A stretch of 64,000 nucleotides of DNA, taken from positions 38,516,180 to 38,580,179 of the forward strand of contig NC_133932.1 of assembly GCF_031877795.1 (NCBI RefSeq), read 5' to 3'. Made by a program: the position numbers and the translations under genes. The stretch's first letter is position 1, and every line of letters begins with the position of its first letter. The stretch is from Strix aluco. Taxonomy: Eukaryota; Chordata; Aves; Strigiformes; Strigidae. A model generated the notes under the pieces. It saw only the letters and a list, made by a program, of their open reading frames with translations. It did no database searches and had not been told where the DNA came from. Shown one piece after another: positions 50,621 through 63,900 of the stretch.

Positions 50621-53559
50621 CCAAGATGGGGAAGGTAGATTATCTTTTATACAAATAAAGAACAGCTAGGTCTTCTAGCAAAAAAAGGGGAAAGATAAGT
50701 AGTGAAGAAATTTGGCTTCACTTGGCCTAACAACGTGCATATTACACAAACCTGTGCTGTGGTGTTTGCATCGCACTGACATGGCCAATCTGCCAGAAGC
50801 AGTTATCGATCAACAGGACGTATGTTGGCACCTTTCATCCAGAAATGCTGTACAGGCACTGCACTCTCTCAAGAGATGGGATATCCATCAAGCGTTGCTT
50901 TCCCCCGTATTTTAATCTAAATAGATGTGTGGGAGAATGGGTAAAAAAGCTTAGAGATATCTTGTGATAATTTATCACATGCATTTGTACTGTTGGCATC
51001 GGCCTTTTTGAATCCACTCCATTTTTCTCCCTCTCCTTCTGTGTTGCTCAATTTTCCGGTCACAACTGGGAGAACAAGTATCACAGTTAATAATCTCTGA
51101 AGCATAAGAATGAGTAAAACATGTTATCTTAAACTGCAGGTTAGCTATAAAAATAGCTGCAAATATTAACTATAAACATATAATAACATAGAAATATTAG
51201 GAAAAAACCAGCTATAAAATTTCCAAAATGCCATTCTTTTTCTCAGTTCTGCCCAGCTGTGTATGGAGCCATATCCACACACTTTGGAGACATAACTGTG
51301 TTGGGGCCCATGTTTTCCCTCTTTCTGTGACTCTGGAGATCTCCTGTAGCCAAGGGAGGTACCTGGATTCTCCCCTTAGCTAATGATTAATGGAATTAAA
51401 TTCTAGCTGAGGAGATAAATCCTGCTTCCTGCTTCAACCTACACAGCCGCTTCCCTCCCCCTTCCCAGTAACACTAATCAGAGAAGAGGACTAACTGGGG
51501 ATTTACATTTCTCTATCTTCTCCCCTGCCTTCACGCTGCACCCCTTTGCACATGCATTGGAGATTGCTCCAGATTTGAACAAAAGAAAGGGTGTTCAGTG
51601 AGAAGAATGGAGGTGGTGTGTGTATAAATAAAACCACATCCGCTCATGGTGTTTCTGTTGCAGATTTTGTGCTTTACCTGGCTTGGTGCTGGCTTAGTTT
51701 GCCTGGCATTCTCAGTGAATAGGATTGGATTTTAGGAAAAAGAATCCCACCTTTCAACTCAGATCTTCTGCATGACAAATCAGTCTCATTTCCTTCTGGG
51801 ACTGGGGAACAGGCTTTGTGGAGAGAAGGTACAGAGCTAGAGAGACAGACAGACAGAATGATGTGGGTAGGACATGATTGCAGATACACATGCCTAAATT
51901 TAGGTTCCTGGAGTGTAAATAACTTCATGCAAGCTAAACTTCTACATTAGGATAAGATGAATTGCCCTCCCAATACTGTTTATTGTATAGTAGAGTCTTA
52001 GTCAATAACGTGAGCTTAAGACACCTGCATTTGGGGCTGATTCCCCCCTTTTGGCATTCTGTCCTAACCTGAGTAAGGCTTTTGAAATCAATTCTGAATG
52101 CTACAGTTTTCTTATTTTCTTCTTTTCTAAGGGCAATATCCTGCTTTAGGGTAACAGACAGGGGTACAGCATTGCTTTATTGTGACAATTCCATTTCATA
52201 TTTGCATTATTGTTAACATTGATTACATTTCTGTAGGTAAGTTAGTAAAATATTTTAATCTTGATAAATCTGCTGCAGCAGAGTGGGAGTGAAAGCTGGC
52301 TTGGACAACCATGCTTCAAGAGCAGTTTTCAGTGGTTCACTGTCAAAACAGTGGCAAATTCTGTAGAAAAGACTTCTAGGTCTACAGGACGTCAAAAGCT
52401 AAGCATGTCAGCAATGCCATGCTTTTGTGAAAAAAATAGACACAACCTGGAAGTATAAATGAGAGCATTGCCTGCAAACAGGGGAAGGAATCCTTCCTGC
52501 CTGCTTTATCATTGATGAGGCTGGTTTTGCATTCAACATCTCAGGAACTGATCGAGCACATTTAAAGAAAGCCCAGAGGAGAGTGGTGGGAAAGCTCAGT
52601 AGCAAAACCTCCCTCCCAGGAAATACTGTAGTATTGTTTAGCTTAAAGCAGGTGGTAGAGGAGTGTAAATTGTGCACACACATAGAAGCTGGAAGTGTAG
52701 TGGTTTCAGCATCACTTTAGGACTTTGCATCCAAACCAGGTTTATTTTTATTTCTTTGATGTACATACCCTGGAGACAATCTGCAGACCAAAGAGTATTC
52801 AATCAATAATTGTTCTTCTGAAAACACACAACCTGCATAAATGTTTATAAACCCCAAATGATGTCACCATGAAGGTGAATGACAGCACAACAATGGTGAG
52901 GGCTGCACTCCTCTGATCTATGAAGTTGTTCCTTAGCAACTGCAGAGGCACTGGACAGCCTTTGGAGCTACTGCCAGTGCAAATAGGCTGCTATGTGACA
53001 AATGATTGAGAAAATATCTCAAAATGATATTGCACGGAGGAGATGTTGTTAATCGATTGCCTATTTGTAATTTACAGATGCCACTTTCTGCCTGTGGGTA
53101 AACTATTAAGTAAAAATTTCTCTGATTAACAAGTATGCTGTTATTTCATTTCATATTTGTGTTAGTATTAATCATATATATTTTATATGTTAAGGTATTT
53201 GAAATCCAGTGAGATAGCATTTGGGAGTTGCCGTTGTGTAAGAAAAAGCATGCTGAGATGAAGTTTGACATTAAGATAAACTGATCAAGTGACTGCTAAA
53301 AACTCGAGCACCAATGCTTCCCTGGCTTGGGACTGAATTTTGAAGCACAGGGCTGGGCATAGAGGCAAAAGAGAGAAAGGGGAAAAGTAAATGCTTTATC
53401 TAAGAGGTCCAGATACTTATTAAATCAGCTAATCATGACATATCAGCCCAGTTAATAACTACTGGTGCAAGGAACACCATGAACTAAGCCACGCTGATGC
53501 TCAGTGCCTCCAACAGATGACAGAAAGCCTTGCTCTGTCCTTCCCCTGTGTCTGGCTAC

Positions 53560-53700
53560 AACGCTGCTCCCCGCTCTGCCACTGCGAGCCTGGGCACATC
53601 TCTTTACCATTTTGTAAAATAAAGTGAATAAGATTTTCCTGTCCTACAGTTAATTACACTGTAGGGGGTTGTGAAGTGCTCTGTGGCCACATCTGGAAGT
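53560..53700 (+). mobile_element. MIR-like SINE relic
   Basis: gctctgccactg, cctgggcacatctcttta, ccattttgtaaaataa, cctgtcctacag and gggttgtgaagtgctctg match the MIR layout (GCTCTGCCACT, TTGGGCAAGTCACTTA, TCTGTAAAAT, GGGTTGTTGTGA) better than the other relics here. Confidence 0.5.
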
Positions 53701-54780
53701 AGAAGGGCCAAATATCTCCCCAAGTTTCAACATCCATCTCCATATAGAATTGCCTAAACCATCTGCTTCCCTGAAAACCTGTGACTGATCAACTCATGTA
53801 TGTGGAACTTGTGATTAGGGACCCCTCTCCTGCTTCTGGTAAAGCCTGACCTATAGCCTCGGCCTATACACTCCCAATCATTCATGCAATCCTTCTTAAT
53901 AGACCCCTGCTAATCCAACTTGTAGTCCATTGCAGAAATGCTAGATGAGTTTGATCATTCTCCTTAGTTTGTATTCCAGTTACTCATTGCTTTTGAGGAG
54001 AGTTCTTAGTATTTTTAGTTCCTTACCTGTGGAGAGAACTTACCTGTACTTGAGAATTAGACTGGCAGAATTAAAGATCCTCAGCCTGAATTAACCTGGG
54101 AAAGAATAATGTTCTCTATGCAATCAGGCACAACATTTATATTACCACCAATGGGAATTCCACGGCTGCTTCTCAGCATACTGCACTGAAAATTAGCTCC
54201 AAGTCATAAATGGGGTTTTTTCAAAACCAAATGCTCTTGAATATGCACATGACTTTACTTCTACCTTGGCAAAGACTGCTTTCAGTTAGATTTGATGAGG
54301 TGACTTTCATTGAGATACTTCCCCTTCTCTTAAGTAAGATCATTAAATATTTGTTACGTTTACCATATGCTAGAGATTGCCATCTACCTCTCTACTGAGG
54401 CAGGAATTGTCATCTTTTTCACTTGCTTATTCAAAGAAAGAGATTACCACCCTGTGTTAGGTCCAAGGATTTGTGGCAACCAGTTTGGGAGGAGTAAGGG
54501 AAAGGGGCTACAGAGTAAAATAAAAGTGTGGTGTATGCACAAAGTAACTCTAATGTGCAGTAGGAGCCAAATCAATCCAATTTCAAATTTCAGGATTAAA
54601 AAGAAGTGCACCGATCTTGGGCTGCAGGAACATGTTGCCTTTGGCAGAGAAGTTCTGCTTGAGAAATTCTTCCTGTCCTCGGCTGCTCACTCCCCAGTCA
54701 CAGCATTTGCTGCCTCCTCTGCAGAAATGTCAGTGTGGCCCTGCTGTAAACTGGATCTCTGAAATCATTTGGCATAAATC

Positions 54781-54860
54781 TTATATTTTCTTTTTTCTTC
54801 TTTTCTTTTCTCTTTTTCTTTTCTTGTTCTTTTCCCTTTTCTTGTCTCTTTTCTTTTTTA
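54781..54860 (+). repeat. Pyrimidine-rich (TTTTC)n tract
   Basis: About 80 bases almost only T and C, with irregular TTTTC/TTCTT units. Confidence 0.85.
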
Positions 54861-56454
54861 TGAGCTTATTTCTTTACAGCCTAGATCATTTTAGAATGCA
54901 AACCTGAGATGTAAGTATTTGTTCTGGGAGGATGAGCAGTGAAGTGTGGCACTGGGAACCAACACGTTTTGTAACACTGCCCTCATCTGACTAAAATCTA
55001 GTTATCTGATGTCTTAAACTGTGGAGTACCTACCTTCACCTCAGAATTAAATAACTTGTGCCCCAAGTGTTTCAATTCCTCAAGTACTGCAGAGTGAGCA
55101 GAAGAGGATGGGAATTGGAGACTGAGGGACTTGAAACAACAGAGATGGTAGAGGCAGCTAGAGAGGCAAGTAACAAGCTTTGTCTGAAAGATAGGAGAAA
55201 TTTTCAAGGGGAGCAAAGTTATATGCAAGGTTGTCATGTGGAGGAGCAGCAGGTGAGTTGAAAGGGAGATGCTTTAAAGGAGACAGAAACTGGAAAAGGA
55301 TGTGTACACATAACAGGGTAGCTGTGAAGCAATTCAGAGAAGAAGGGAAGATGGAACAAGAGGCTGAAATGGCTGCATCTCAAGTAGGTCTAGAACAGAG
55401 GAATTAAGCCATTGTCCACAGCAGGGCCATAACTTCTCAAACAAGGGAGCTATTTGACCTATTAGTACTGAAAGATTACAGACCAAATACTTGATCAAGT
55501 ATAACTGATCCCAGTCTTTAGCTAGACAAGAAAAAATAAATTTCTGTAACATGTTATGGACCATTATGATGGCTGGTTAGCTGCAGTCTGCTATTCTGGG
55601 ATCACCACCTCTCATTGCACGCTGCCTTTAGACAATGTTTCAGCTCATCTGGAAGAAATCATAGCCCTCCTACTTTAAAAGATTTACCTGGAAGCAGCAG
55701 GGCAGGTTGTGGTGCCACCTCACATCAATCACTTGCCACAGAAAATTCCCAGCTGCTCCTTTCTCTTTTTGTGCCAACTAAGTCCTATTAATTGTTGCAT
55801 CAAGAGAGATCCTGCACTGAAGCAGTGGGTGTGGAAGGAACACACATTGTATCTCCACAGGACAACCCTAAAAGATGTTTTAACTTATTCCCCTACTGCA
55901 AAACGCCCATCCTGGCTACTGAAGAAGAACAAAATTGCCATGCAGCAACAACTTCTATTCAAACTTGTGACTTACCATAAAACCCAGCTGAAAACACTTT
56001 CTTCTGCAGAGGCAGACTTCTATAGCTCAATCACGTGAGAAAGTTCCCTGCAGCTGTGTTTTTTAAAGGCTTCCCAGGTGCTTTGCATCTCTCTTTCAAC
56101 ACTTGCAAAATCCATGGAAGGTGGGGAGCTGAGGAGACTTCAGGGAGTTTCTCTTTTGCTGATTTTGGTTATGCACATAGCTGTTCTACAAAAGCAATGT
56201 GCCTTTTGGGCTAAGAGGTCTGATTACTGCAACTTCCCTTTGTCAGGAGAGGTGTCATCTTGGAGGACTAGTCCATGAAACAGCAGGTGAGAATGAAAGC
56301 AGCTTATGGTTATTCTCTTTCTTGTTTTCTTGGTTTTGCTTTTTGTCTTTTCACCATGAACCTGCCTGTGGACACCTTTCTTTCAAAATAATGGGGTTAT
56401 GTTTTGCTTTAGTAAGAGGAAATTACTTGTTTTCAGTGATCTAGCTGATGATTT

Positions 56455-56877
56455 TTAGAGGGCTAGAGCACTGACCCTATGAGGACAGGCTGAGAGAGTT
56501 GGGGTTGTTCAGCCTGCAGAAGAAAAGGCTCTGAGGAGACCTTATAGCGGCCTTCCAGTACTTAAAGGGGGCTACAGGAAAGATGGGGAGAGACTTTTAA
56601 TCAGAGTGTAGCGATAGGACAAGGGGTAACAGTTTTAAAGTGAAGAAGGATAGATTTAGGTTAGACATAAGGAAGAAATTCTTTACTGTGAGGGTGATGA
56701 GACACGGGAACAGGCTGCCCAGAGAAGCTGTGGCTGCCCCCTCCCTGGCAGTGTTCAAGGCCAGGTTGGACGGGGCTTTGAGCAACCTGGTCTAGTGGAA
56801 GGTGTCCCTGCCCATGGCAGGGGGGTTGGGACTAGATGATCTTTCAGGTCCCTTCCAACCCAAACCAGTCTATGATT
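56455..56877 (+). mobile_element. CR1 LINE 3' end
   Basis: About 420 bp, 5' truncated: ttgttcagcctgcagaagaa, aggaagaaattctttactgt, gaacaggctgcccagagaag, gtgttcaaggccaggttgga, ccctgcccatggcagggggg, ccttccaaccc and the terminal tctatgatt. Better preserved than the nested copy. Confidence 0.93.
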
Positions 56878-57289
56878 TTGTCTGCCTGTTGGTAGCTACA
56901 GGAAGGGAGAAGCCACACCTGAAGGAAAACAGGTGGAATTAGGGCATTCTGCCTCCCTGCTCTGGTGTGGAGCATTAGTTGACACGATGTGAGAGACAGG
57001 TGCAAAAATTGGTGAACTCACCAACTAGGGTAAATTGAAGGGAAATACTACACAGAAATGCTTTGTGCAGATACACTGAGGTTCAAAGTCTGTCCAGCTG
57101 TTTTGGCATCACTTGATTCACAAAGGCAAGGCTCTGGTGGGGAGCTTGCCGGGGTTCTGGTAAGCCTGCTCCAGAGCATGGCTGTCTGTGACCCTCGGTG
57201 TTACAAATCTCTGTTTCCAAGGAGTAAGTTAACTTTGAATCGCTGGGGCAGTGGCGCAGAAGGGAGGAGCCTCCTCACTACCTTGTACC

Positions 57290-57970
57290 GGTTCTCTAAT
57301 GCCGCCCGCCTAGGTCGATTTTTACAAGGGGTGAGGTGGGGGTACCGCCCCCCCGCGCACCACCCGGTGAACTATCAGCTGTTGCTCGGCCAGCCCGGCT
57401 AGCCCCGCGGCCTCCCGCTCGGCTCCCGCCCCGCCCAGGAGGGGCCCGGCCGGCAGAGGGCGCCGCCGGCCCGGCGATGGGTCTGCGGCGGCCGCGGGGT
57501 CCGCACCGGGGCCTGGCGGCGGTGCTGTCTCGTTGGCGCCCCGCGGCGGCGGGGGAACCGCGCGTTGCCTCGGCGGGAGGGGACGGGGCCCCCGCCCGCC
57601 CCCGGGAGGGGCAGGTGAGTAACGCGTCATCAAAATCGTCGGGGGGTTAAAAAAAAAAGAAAAAAAAGGAAAAAGAAAAATCCCCCAAAAAACAAACGAG
57701 AAAAACCCAACAGCTACGCTTCATTTGTATTTCTGGCTTCATTAGTAAGTGGCCTTGTTGAGAGCAGCCTGGCTCTCGGTTGTCCCTCATGGCGAGCTCG
57801 GCCCTTCGCGGGCGAGGCGACTTTGGCGGGAAAGTGGAGGCGCCGCTCCCCTCCCTGAGGAAGCGGCCACCCCGTGAGGGCCTTCGGGGGGCCTGATGGG
57901 CAGGGAAGGGTGAGCTCTGCCCTCCCCGCCGGGGACTGTCGTGCATGGCCTCCGGTCGTGGGCCCTTCTC
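57290..57970. promoter_or_regulatory. CpG island, unassigned promoter
   Basis: Very GC/CpG-rich core at 57290-57640, with an A-rich interruption at about 57650-57710 and GC-rich sequence again to about 57970. It is 35 kb upstream of the TMPRSS2 island and pointed at no gene I can name. Confidence 0.75.
57477..57614 (+). CDS. Possible first coding exon of an unknown gene
   Basis: ATG in a fair context (GGCGATGGG) opens 46 codons (MGLRRPRGPHRGLAAVLSRW...PREGQ), ending exactly at a consensus donor cag|gtgagt in phase 0. The N-terminus is Arg-rich with no acidic residue until about 27, which would suit a mitochondrial targeting peptide. I could not find the second exon in the remaining 6.4 kb, and GC-rich DNA gives open frames by chance. 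It may instead be the first exon of a non-coding RNA. Confidence 0.3.
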
Positions 57971-60900
57971 CCAGAGGAGTCGACCTGCTGCTGGAGGTAC
58001 TGGGCTTTCTGCTGCAGCCAATTCTGTGCAGCCTGTGAGGGAAAGGGTAGGGTGCAGTGGAAACTGGAGGGCCCCCAAGTAACTACCACAAAACCATCAT
58101 TGGCAGCCATTATTCCATATGGAGGAAAGGCCTACCTCCTTTAGGCCTTTTTTTTCTTTTCTTGAGTGGTAAATGTGAGTTCATAGTCCGGATCCTGACC
58201 TTCAAGAAAAGCCCTTGCGTAAACTCATGGCTGTTCACAGGCTGACCAGAGCCCCTGTGCGGAGTGTGAGGGAGATGTTGTCAAAAGCACTTGGCCCCCA
58301 TCCCAGGGGCTCTAGTGCTGCTGTGTTGGGGTAGCCCTGTTAGGACCACTAGTGCAAGTAGTGGTCCAGGCTCTGGATGCAAAGCAAAGGCAAAGCTTTT
58401 CTTTTTTTTTTTTTTTTTCCTTTTTTCACCTTAAATTGCATAGATTGGAGAAGATTAAAAAAAAAGTTTTGACAGGGTTCATGGGAATGCGGATATCGCA
58501 TGCTTTCCATGTACTTTTGTCAGTAAGTGTCTGGCATTCACGTATTAGTATGTGACTTCTTAACAGGGAAATGGAATATTGAAACCACCCCATCCCCAAT
58601 AAATGCAACACCAAGGCTGTAATAGTGCTGTATTCAGGGAGCTCTTAGATGAGAAATCCTTTGACTGAGTCTCATTTTGAGAGCCAGATTCTGATCTGAC
58701 CAGCTTTGTGTTTGCTCCTTTGGATATTATGCATTGAAATAGTGAATGGCATTGTTACAGAGCTGAAGGGGTTCAGGTCTTATGGTAGTTTGCAAATGTG
58801 CCTCTTCAGTGGATCTTATTAAATAAATACATAAATAAATAAAATTCCAAACTCCTTAGTGGCCACTGTGTCTAGCCCAGTGTGTGAACTTACTCTCTCC
58901 ACCTAGTCTTGTTTGTCCACTTTCCCGTCTGGCATATCGTTGCCTGAATTTGAGGCTGTGAACTTCGGGTCCTCTGTGGAAGGGCACGTCTTTGTGGTGC
59001 TTGTTTAGATGATGCCTCGTATAATGGTGTCCTCGCCTGAAGGTTTGTAGTGCTCTTGTACAGTTGCAATAAATAAACTCTTTGAAAGTATCAGGTGAGG
59101 TAATGTGAGTGATGCATTTGTGCGAGAACATATATGGCTGTAATAGAGCAAAGACACATGCAAGGAATTGATGATATTTAAGCATTTTGCTAGTGAAGAC
59201 ACTAGCTGTCCTGTAGGAACAGGAAAGCTATTGTGGACCTGAATCTACCTGCCTTCCTCTGGTGCCAGTGCTCCACAAAGCATGCATTTTGTACTTTTAA
59301 TGCTATTCAGCTTAGCAAAAGGTACAGCCTGAGACCAGTCAGAGAACATAATTAAAGAACACTCAGCTTCCATCCCTCATATAAAGGTCGTGTATTCATA
59401 TTTCAGTTATTTAAGTCAGCCTGCAGTGTTCATAAAGTGTCTGATGTTCTCTTAGTCCTTGTGTAAACAATAGCAAAAACAAAACAGAATTAATTTTCAA
59501 TTAATCTGAGACATTCATAACAGGCATTAGAACAATAAACAAGTTTTATAATCGTCCTTCCTCCTTGCGTATGAGATTATTTGACCTCTTTAGACTAATC
59601 AGATTTTATTTGTCAAATTAACTTTAAAATTCAGCATTAGTAATTCCAGACAGTCAAAACTGAGTCAAGTTTCATCCTTTCCTATTCCGTTGCCTCCAGG
59701 TGGGGGAAAAATTATTCTTAAAATAAAGTTTGCAATATGAACAGTCTTGATTTCATTTAAAAAAATAAAAAATTCGTTTTCTGTGTCTCATTTTTAACCT
59801 TTAGAATTTTTTTTTTTCATTTTCAAGCTTTTTATTAGCATTTCTGAAGTCTGGAAACTTTTTTTAACGAAACCTGAGATTCCTGCATAATTGGTTGCCT
59901 ATGGGAGTTCAGATTTTAATTAAAAAAACAACAACGTGGGACAGTTGTGATAAAATCATAAGAACTGGCAACACATTTGAATTTCTAAGCCAGGTAGGGA
60001 AGCATTGCGAAGGGGAAGAAAACAGCCTGTCAGGAGACTTTCCTGATGATGAAACCCTGTGGGATTACATATGGCCGGCTGGGGTGCCTGGAGGATGCAG
60101 AGAGGACATTATAGGTCACCTATACCCACTGCAAGCACAGGAAAATGCGAATCTAACCATCAGGACCGCCTTGTATTCATAGTCTTTACTAGGCTAATCC
60201 TCCCTGTTCCCCAGCTCCTTATCTGTTGATAATCTTTCCTTATCATGATACGCATTTGAAGTGCGGTGCACTTTTCCTGGCAATGGTAGTGCCCTGTGCC
60301 AAGCAGATGCTTAGGGAAAATCAACAAGGCTCAGGGCAAAAGTTGAGACTGTGACCATCTGTATCGGGCTATATTGTTTAAATAATGATTCATTGCTTGC
60401 TCAGAACAAGGAATTGGGCAAGGCTTGCTCCCTTTCCCTGAAGGACCCTCATGTCTGGTACTGAGAGTGGTGGAAAAGTCCTAATCTTCAAAGAGGGAGA
60501 TAGTAAAAGTTCCTCTGTCAAAGGTGTTTTAGATAGCACTGAGCAAAGTCTTAGAGAGCTATTGACTACATTAAATCTGAAAAGGAGATAATCCAGCAGA
60601 TCTCTAATTTTGCACTGTAGTATAATTACAGGTGAGCTTTGCTGTCACACAGCTGGCTGTGTTCCTGGGTGCTGGGAAGAGAACTGGTGATGCCTTACTG
60701 CTGTGACTCTTGTTTCAGCACAAAAGCACACATCTCATGAGCAGGCATGTCTAGTCAGAGAAACAGCATCGTGCTTAGAGTTTACGGTATGCAGCCGTAT
60801 TGAGAGCTATTAATTCATGCTCTGATGAGCTTGTCTTAACTCTGCTTTTTGTATCGAAGTTCTGGATGTCATAGCTTGTTATTCTGAATAGATGGCCAGA

Positions 60901-63900
60901 GAGTGTTGTTCTCCTAGCTTAAGCTCAGTTAATGTAACACACAGCTCGGTAAGAAACGAAGAATTGGGGTAACAATGGAGCCTGTATCCTGCTCTTACCA
61001 GTACCTGTTAGTGGAAGTTCATTCAGTAAGACAGCACCAAACACAGTGTGGGCAGAAGGGAAATTCTCTCGTTCAGAAACGCTGACCTAGCACTCAAGTG
61101 AATGGAAAGTGCGTCACCCTTCAACTCCCCAAAGGAGCAGTGTCCTTATCTCAAGCTTGCCTTGTAGTCAGGGACATGACCCTGCTTTTTAGCCACAGGG
61201 CTTCAGTGTGCAAGCCATGGTGGTGGCTCATCCTGTCGCCTCATTCTCTTCCTCGTACTGCTGTGTTCAGTATGTATGTATGCTCTTGTACCCTCCCGAT
61301 ACTCAGCACTTAAAAAGAAGGCAATTTGATTTCACACAATAAAAAAACTAACAGTACTGTTTTGTACCAGTGAATTATCCTGCACGTTCATGTGAAGTCA
61401 CTCAGAGAAAGACTAAATAGTGGTCCAGTTACCAATTTGCCATGTTTTTTCATACTAGGAAGACATCTGAAATTATCCTAGCTTTTCCATTGTGAATTCT
61501 GTCATTAGACTATATTAGAGCTGCTTCTCCATTCATCTTCCTCCCCAGTGCTCTGACCCGTTTCAGGCTGGTGCTTGCTGCTTTGGGGAGCTGTTGGCTT
61601 TGTGTTACCATCAGAGAGAGAGGAGGAGGAGGAATGGCCCTCCCCAGTCAATCCGCTCTCAAATTAAAGTATGTTTCAGACGTATGTTTAGCTTTGATTG
61701 GGAGGGGTGGGAAGCGGTTCTCCTGTCTCGGTTTGCCTCTATTTTACTTTGAAGCCATCAAACATCTTCATTGCCTGGCCTCTCAAACATGGGAGCCAGC
61801 AGAGGGAATATGATGAAACAGGTATTTAAGGCAATTAAGGGGCAGGCTGGAGCACAGGCTGAGTTATCAATCATTGCATGATCTACCTGGAAAGGTGAAA
61901 GAACAGTGTGGGTACTCGGCACATATCCATCAGGTATTAAAGAAGGGCTGCCTGGGGATTATTTTTTTTTTTAACTAAATCTGCAATAAAGTAGATAAAG
62001 TTGTTACTTTACCTGCTTCTGTCTTACAGTTTCAGATAGTGCTCTACATCAATACTCTGGAGGAGCTGAGAACAGGAAATAGCTTTTCCAGAGCTCAGAT
62101 CTAATAAAAGCTCAGTTCCAGGACTAAAGCAGAAAGAAGATGGACTCAGAATCCCAAAGTGACACACAGCTTTTAACTTTGGCTTTTTTAAAAACTTCTC
62201 ACGCAGCTGCAGTAATCCAAAACAAAAGTGCTCAGCTTAGAGAAATCCAAAGGATACAAGTGCTTTAGCCCACCAAAAAAAACCCCTGTCAAAGATCAGA
62301 TTACATCCTAAAATGTCTTCATCTTGTTATTCCTGCTCAAAAAAAGTAGAAATATCTTCATCTTGTTTATTCCTGCTCCAAAAAAATAGAAATAATGAAC
62401 TGATTTTTACAGTGTCCTCTGTAAAAACTCTGCCAACTGCATCAATAACATATTTGCACTCAATGTATTAGTGATTCAACAGTAAGAGTCTCAGGCAAAT
62501 ATTTATTTGGTTTACTGTTTACAGGATAATACTCTAGTCATTACAAATGGTACAGATGAAAAGTTCTGCCTGCCCCCAGTTTAAATTATTGGTTGCTGTC
62601 CTGCAGTTTGGAGCTCTGCTGGTAGTTTGAGGCCATGGAGCCCATCTAACCAGTAATGCTGATGAGCTTGCTAATACTGATTGACTCTACTGATGGGTTT
62701 AGGTCCATGAAACACTTTTAAAATATGACAGTGATCTGTTGATCTCAAACTCTGAAAAGCACTGAGTCTAAGCAAAGAATGTGGAAAGGGAAAGAAACTG
62801 AAGCAGTGTGTGGTAGCATGACTAAGCTTACAAAACATTTGGGAAAATAGACTGGGATTTTTTTCTGTAGCATCAGTAACTTTTTAAAACTATTAAAAAA
62901 AAAAAAAAAAAAGATTTAATGGTAATAATGTTTTTCAATAAATCGTTCTCTGATAGTTTTTGTAGTGTTGATATTTAAGTAAAACCCCACTAGGTGTCCT
63001 CAGCCAGTAATTTGACTTGAGAGATTACAATTTCTCATAGGAGAGTTGTAGTCTGAGGTGTGGGAAACAAAGCCGGAGAAGCCTGTTGCGGCTTGGAAGG
63101 CTGCGGGCTTCCTCCTCCTCCTCCACATGCCCGCAAAACAGCTCTGAAAGTCGGCTCTGGCCCTGCGAGCATACCTGTGTCAGTAGCGAAGCACTCATCG
63201 GTGTTTCTGTGCTACAAAGAGATGCCTTTAAATGTAAGAGTAAGCGTGTTCTTCTGAACACATTTTGACATAGACTGTAGGTGTGTTGACTACTTGCAAG
63301 CACATGGATCACTCTGTCCATCTTAAATGCCAGATGAAGGAATAGATTTGAAGAATCTCATGTTCGTTTGGAGCAAAATAGGTCTGTTATAATCAATGAA
63401 CTGGAACAAAGAACCTCAGTATTTATCAGCATTAGTTTGAAAATATCCAAGTGCATGTGCATGCAACCAGATTTTACCTGAACTTGCAAGCCTCTTGAGT
63501 CAATGAAGGTCATCTGGAAATCAGAAGGCTTTCTTTGGAGTCTTTTAGTACATCTTTTGCTGTATGGTTACGAATACCCCAAGCACTGCTTTCCTGCTAC
63601 TGTCTCGCATCTCTCCCTTCACTTTGCTAGAGGTGGTGGGGAGTGTGGAGAACACTCCAAATGCATCTCTGCCTCACTGAACCTATTTCATCCTGTTCAT
63701 TGCCTTTTGGGTTGTGTTGATAGCAGAAGTTCAAAATCTGTAGAAACCAAAGATGTTTGAAGTGTTTCAGGCAGAAGATTAGCATGTTGACAAGGACTGT
63801 CATTCAGAGTGTCTGAAACCCAAATTTAGCCTTATTAAATAATAAAAAAAAAAAAATAAAAATCTCAACGGTTGTTTTCTGTGTACTTTCAGCAGCCTTG

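Larger units (their letters stand above)
48995..56454. other. Intergenic DNA
   Basis: No exon or RNA gene recognised. It holds MIR-like relics at 50.5 and 53.6 kb and a pyrimidine-rich tract at 54.78 kb. Confidence 0.5.

Noticed and set aside
57322-58110. Minus-strand open frames in the second CpG island (57322-57633, 57647-58078, 57787-58110)
   Set aside because: GC-driven; the 58110 frame has a short plausible-looking QNWLQQKAQYLQQQ piece but no donor or family support.
59895-60182. 95-residue plus-strand open frame, considered as a second exon for the 57.48 kb candidate
   Set aside because: No matching phase-0 acceptor or family signal found.
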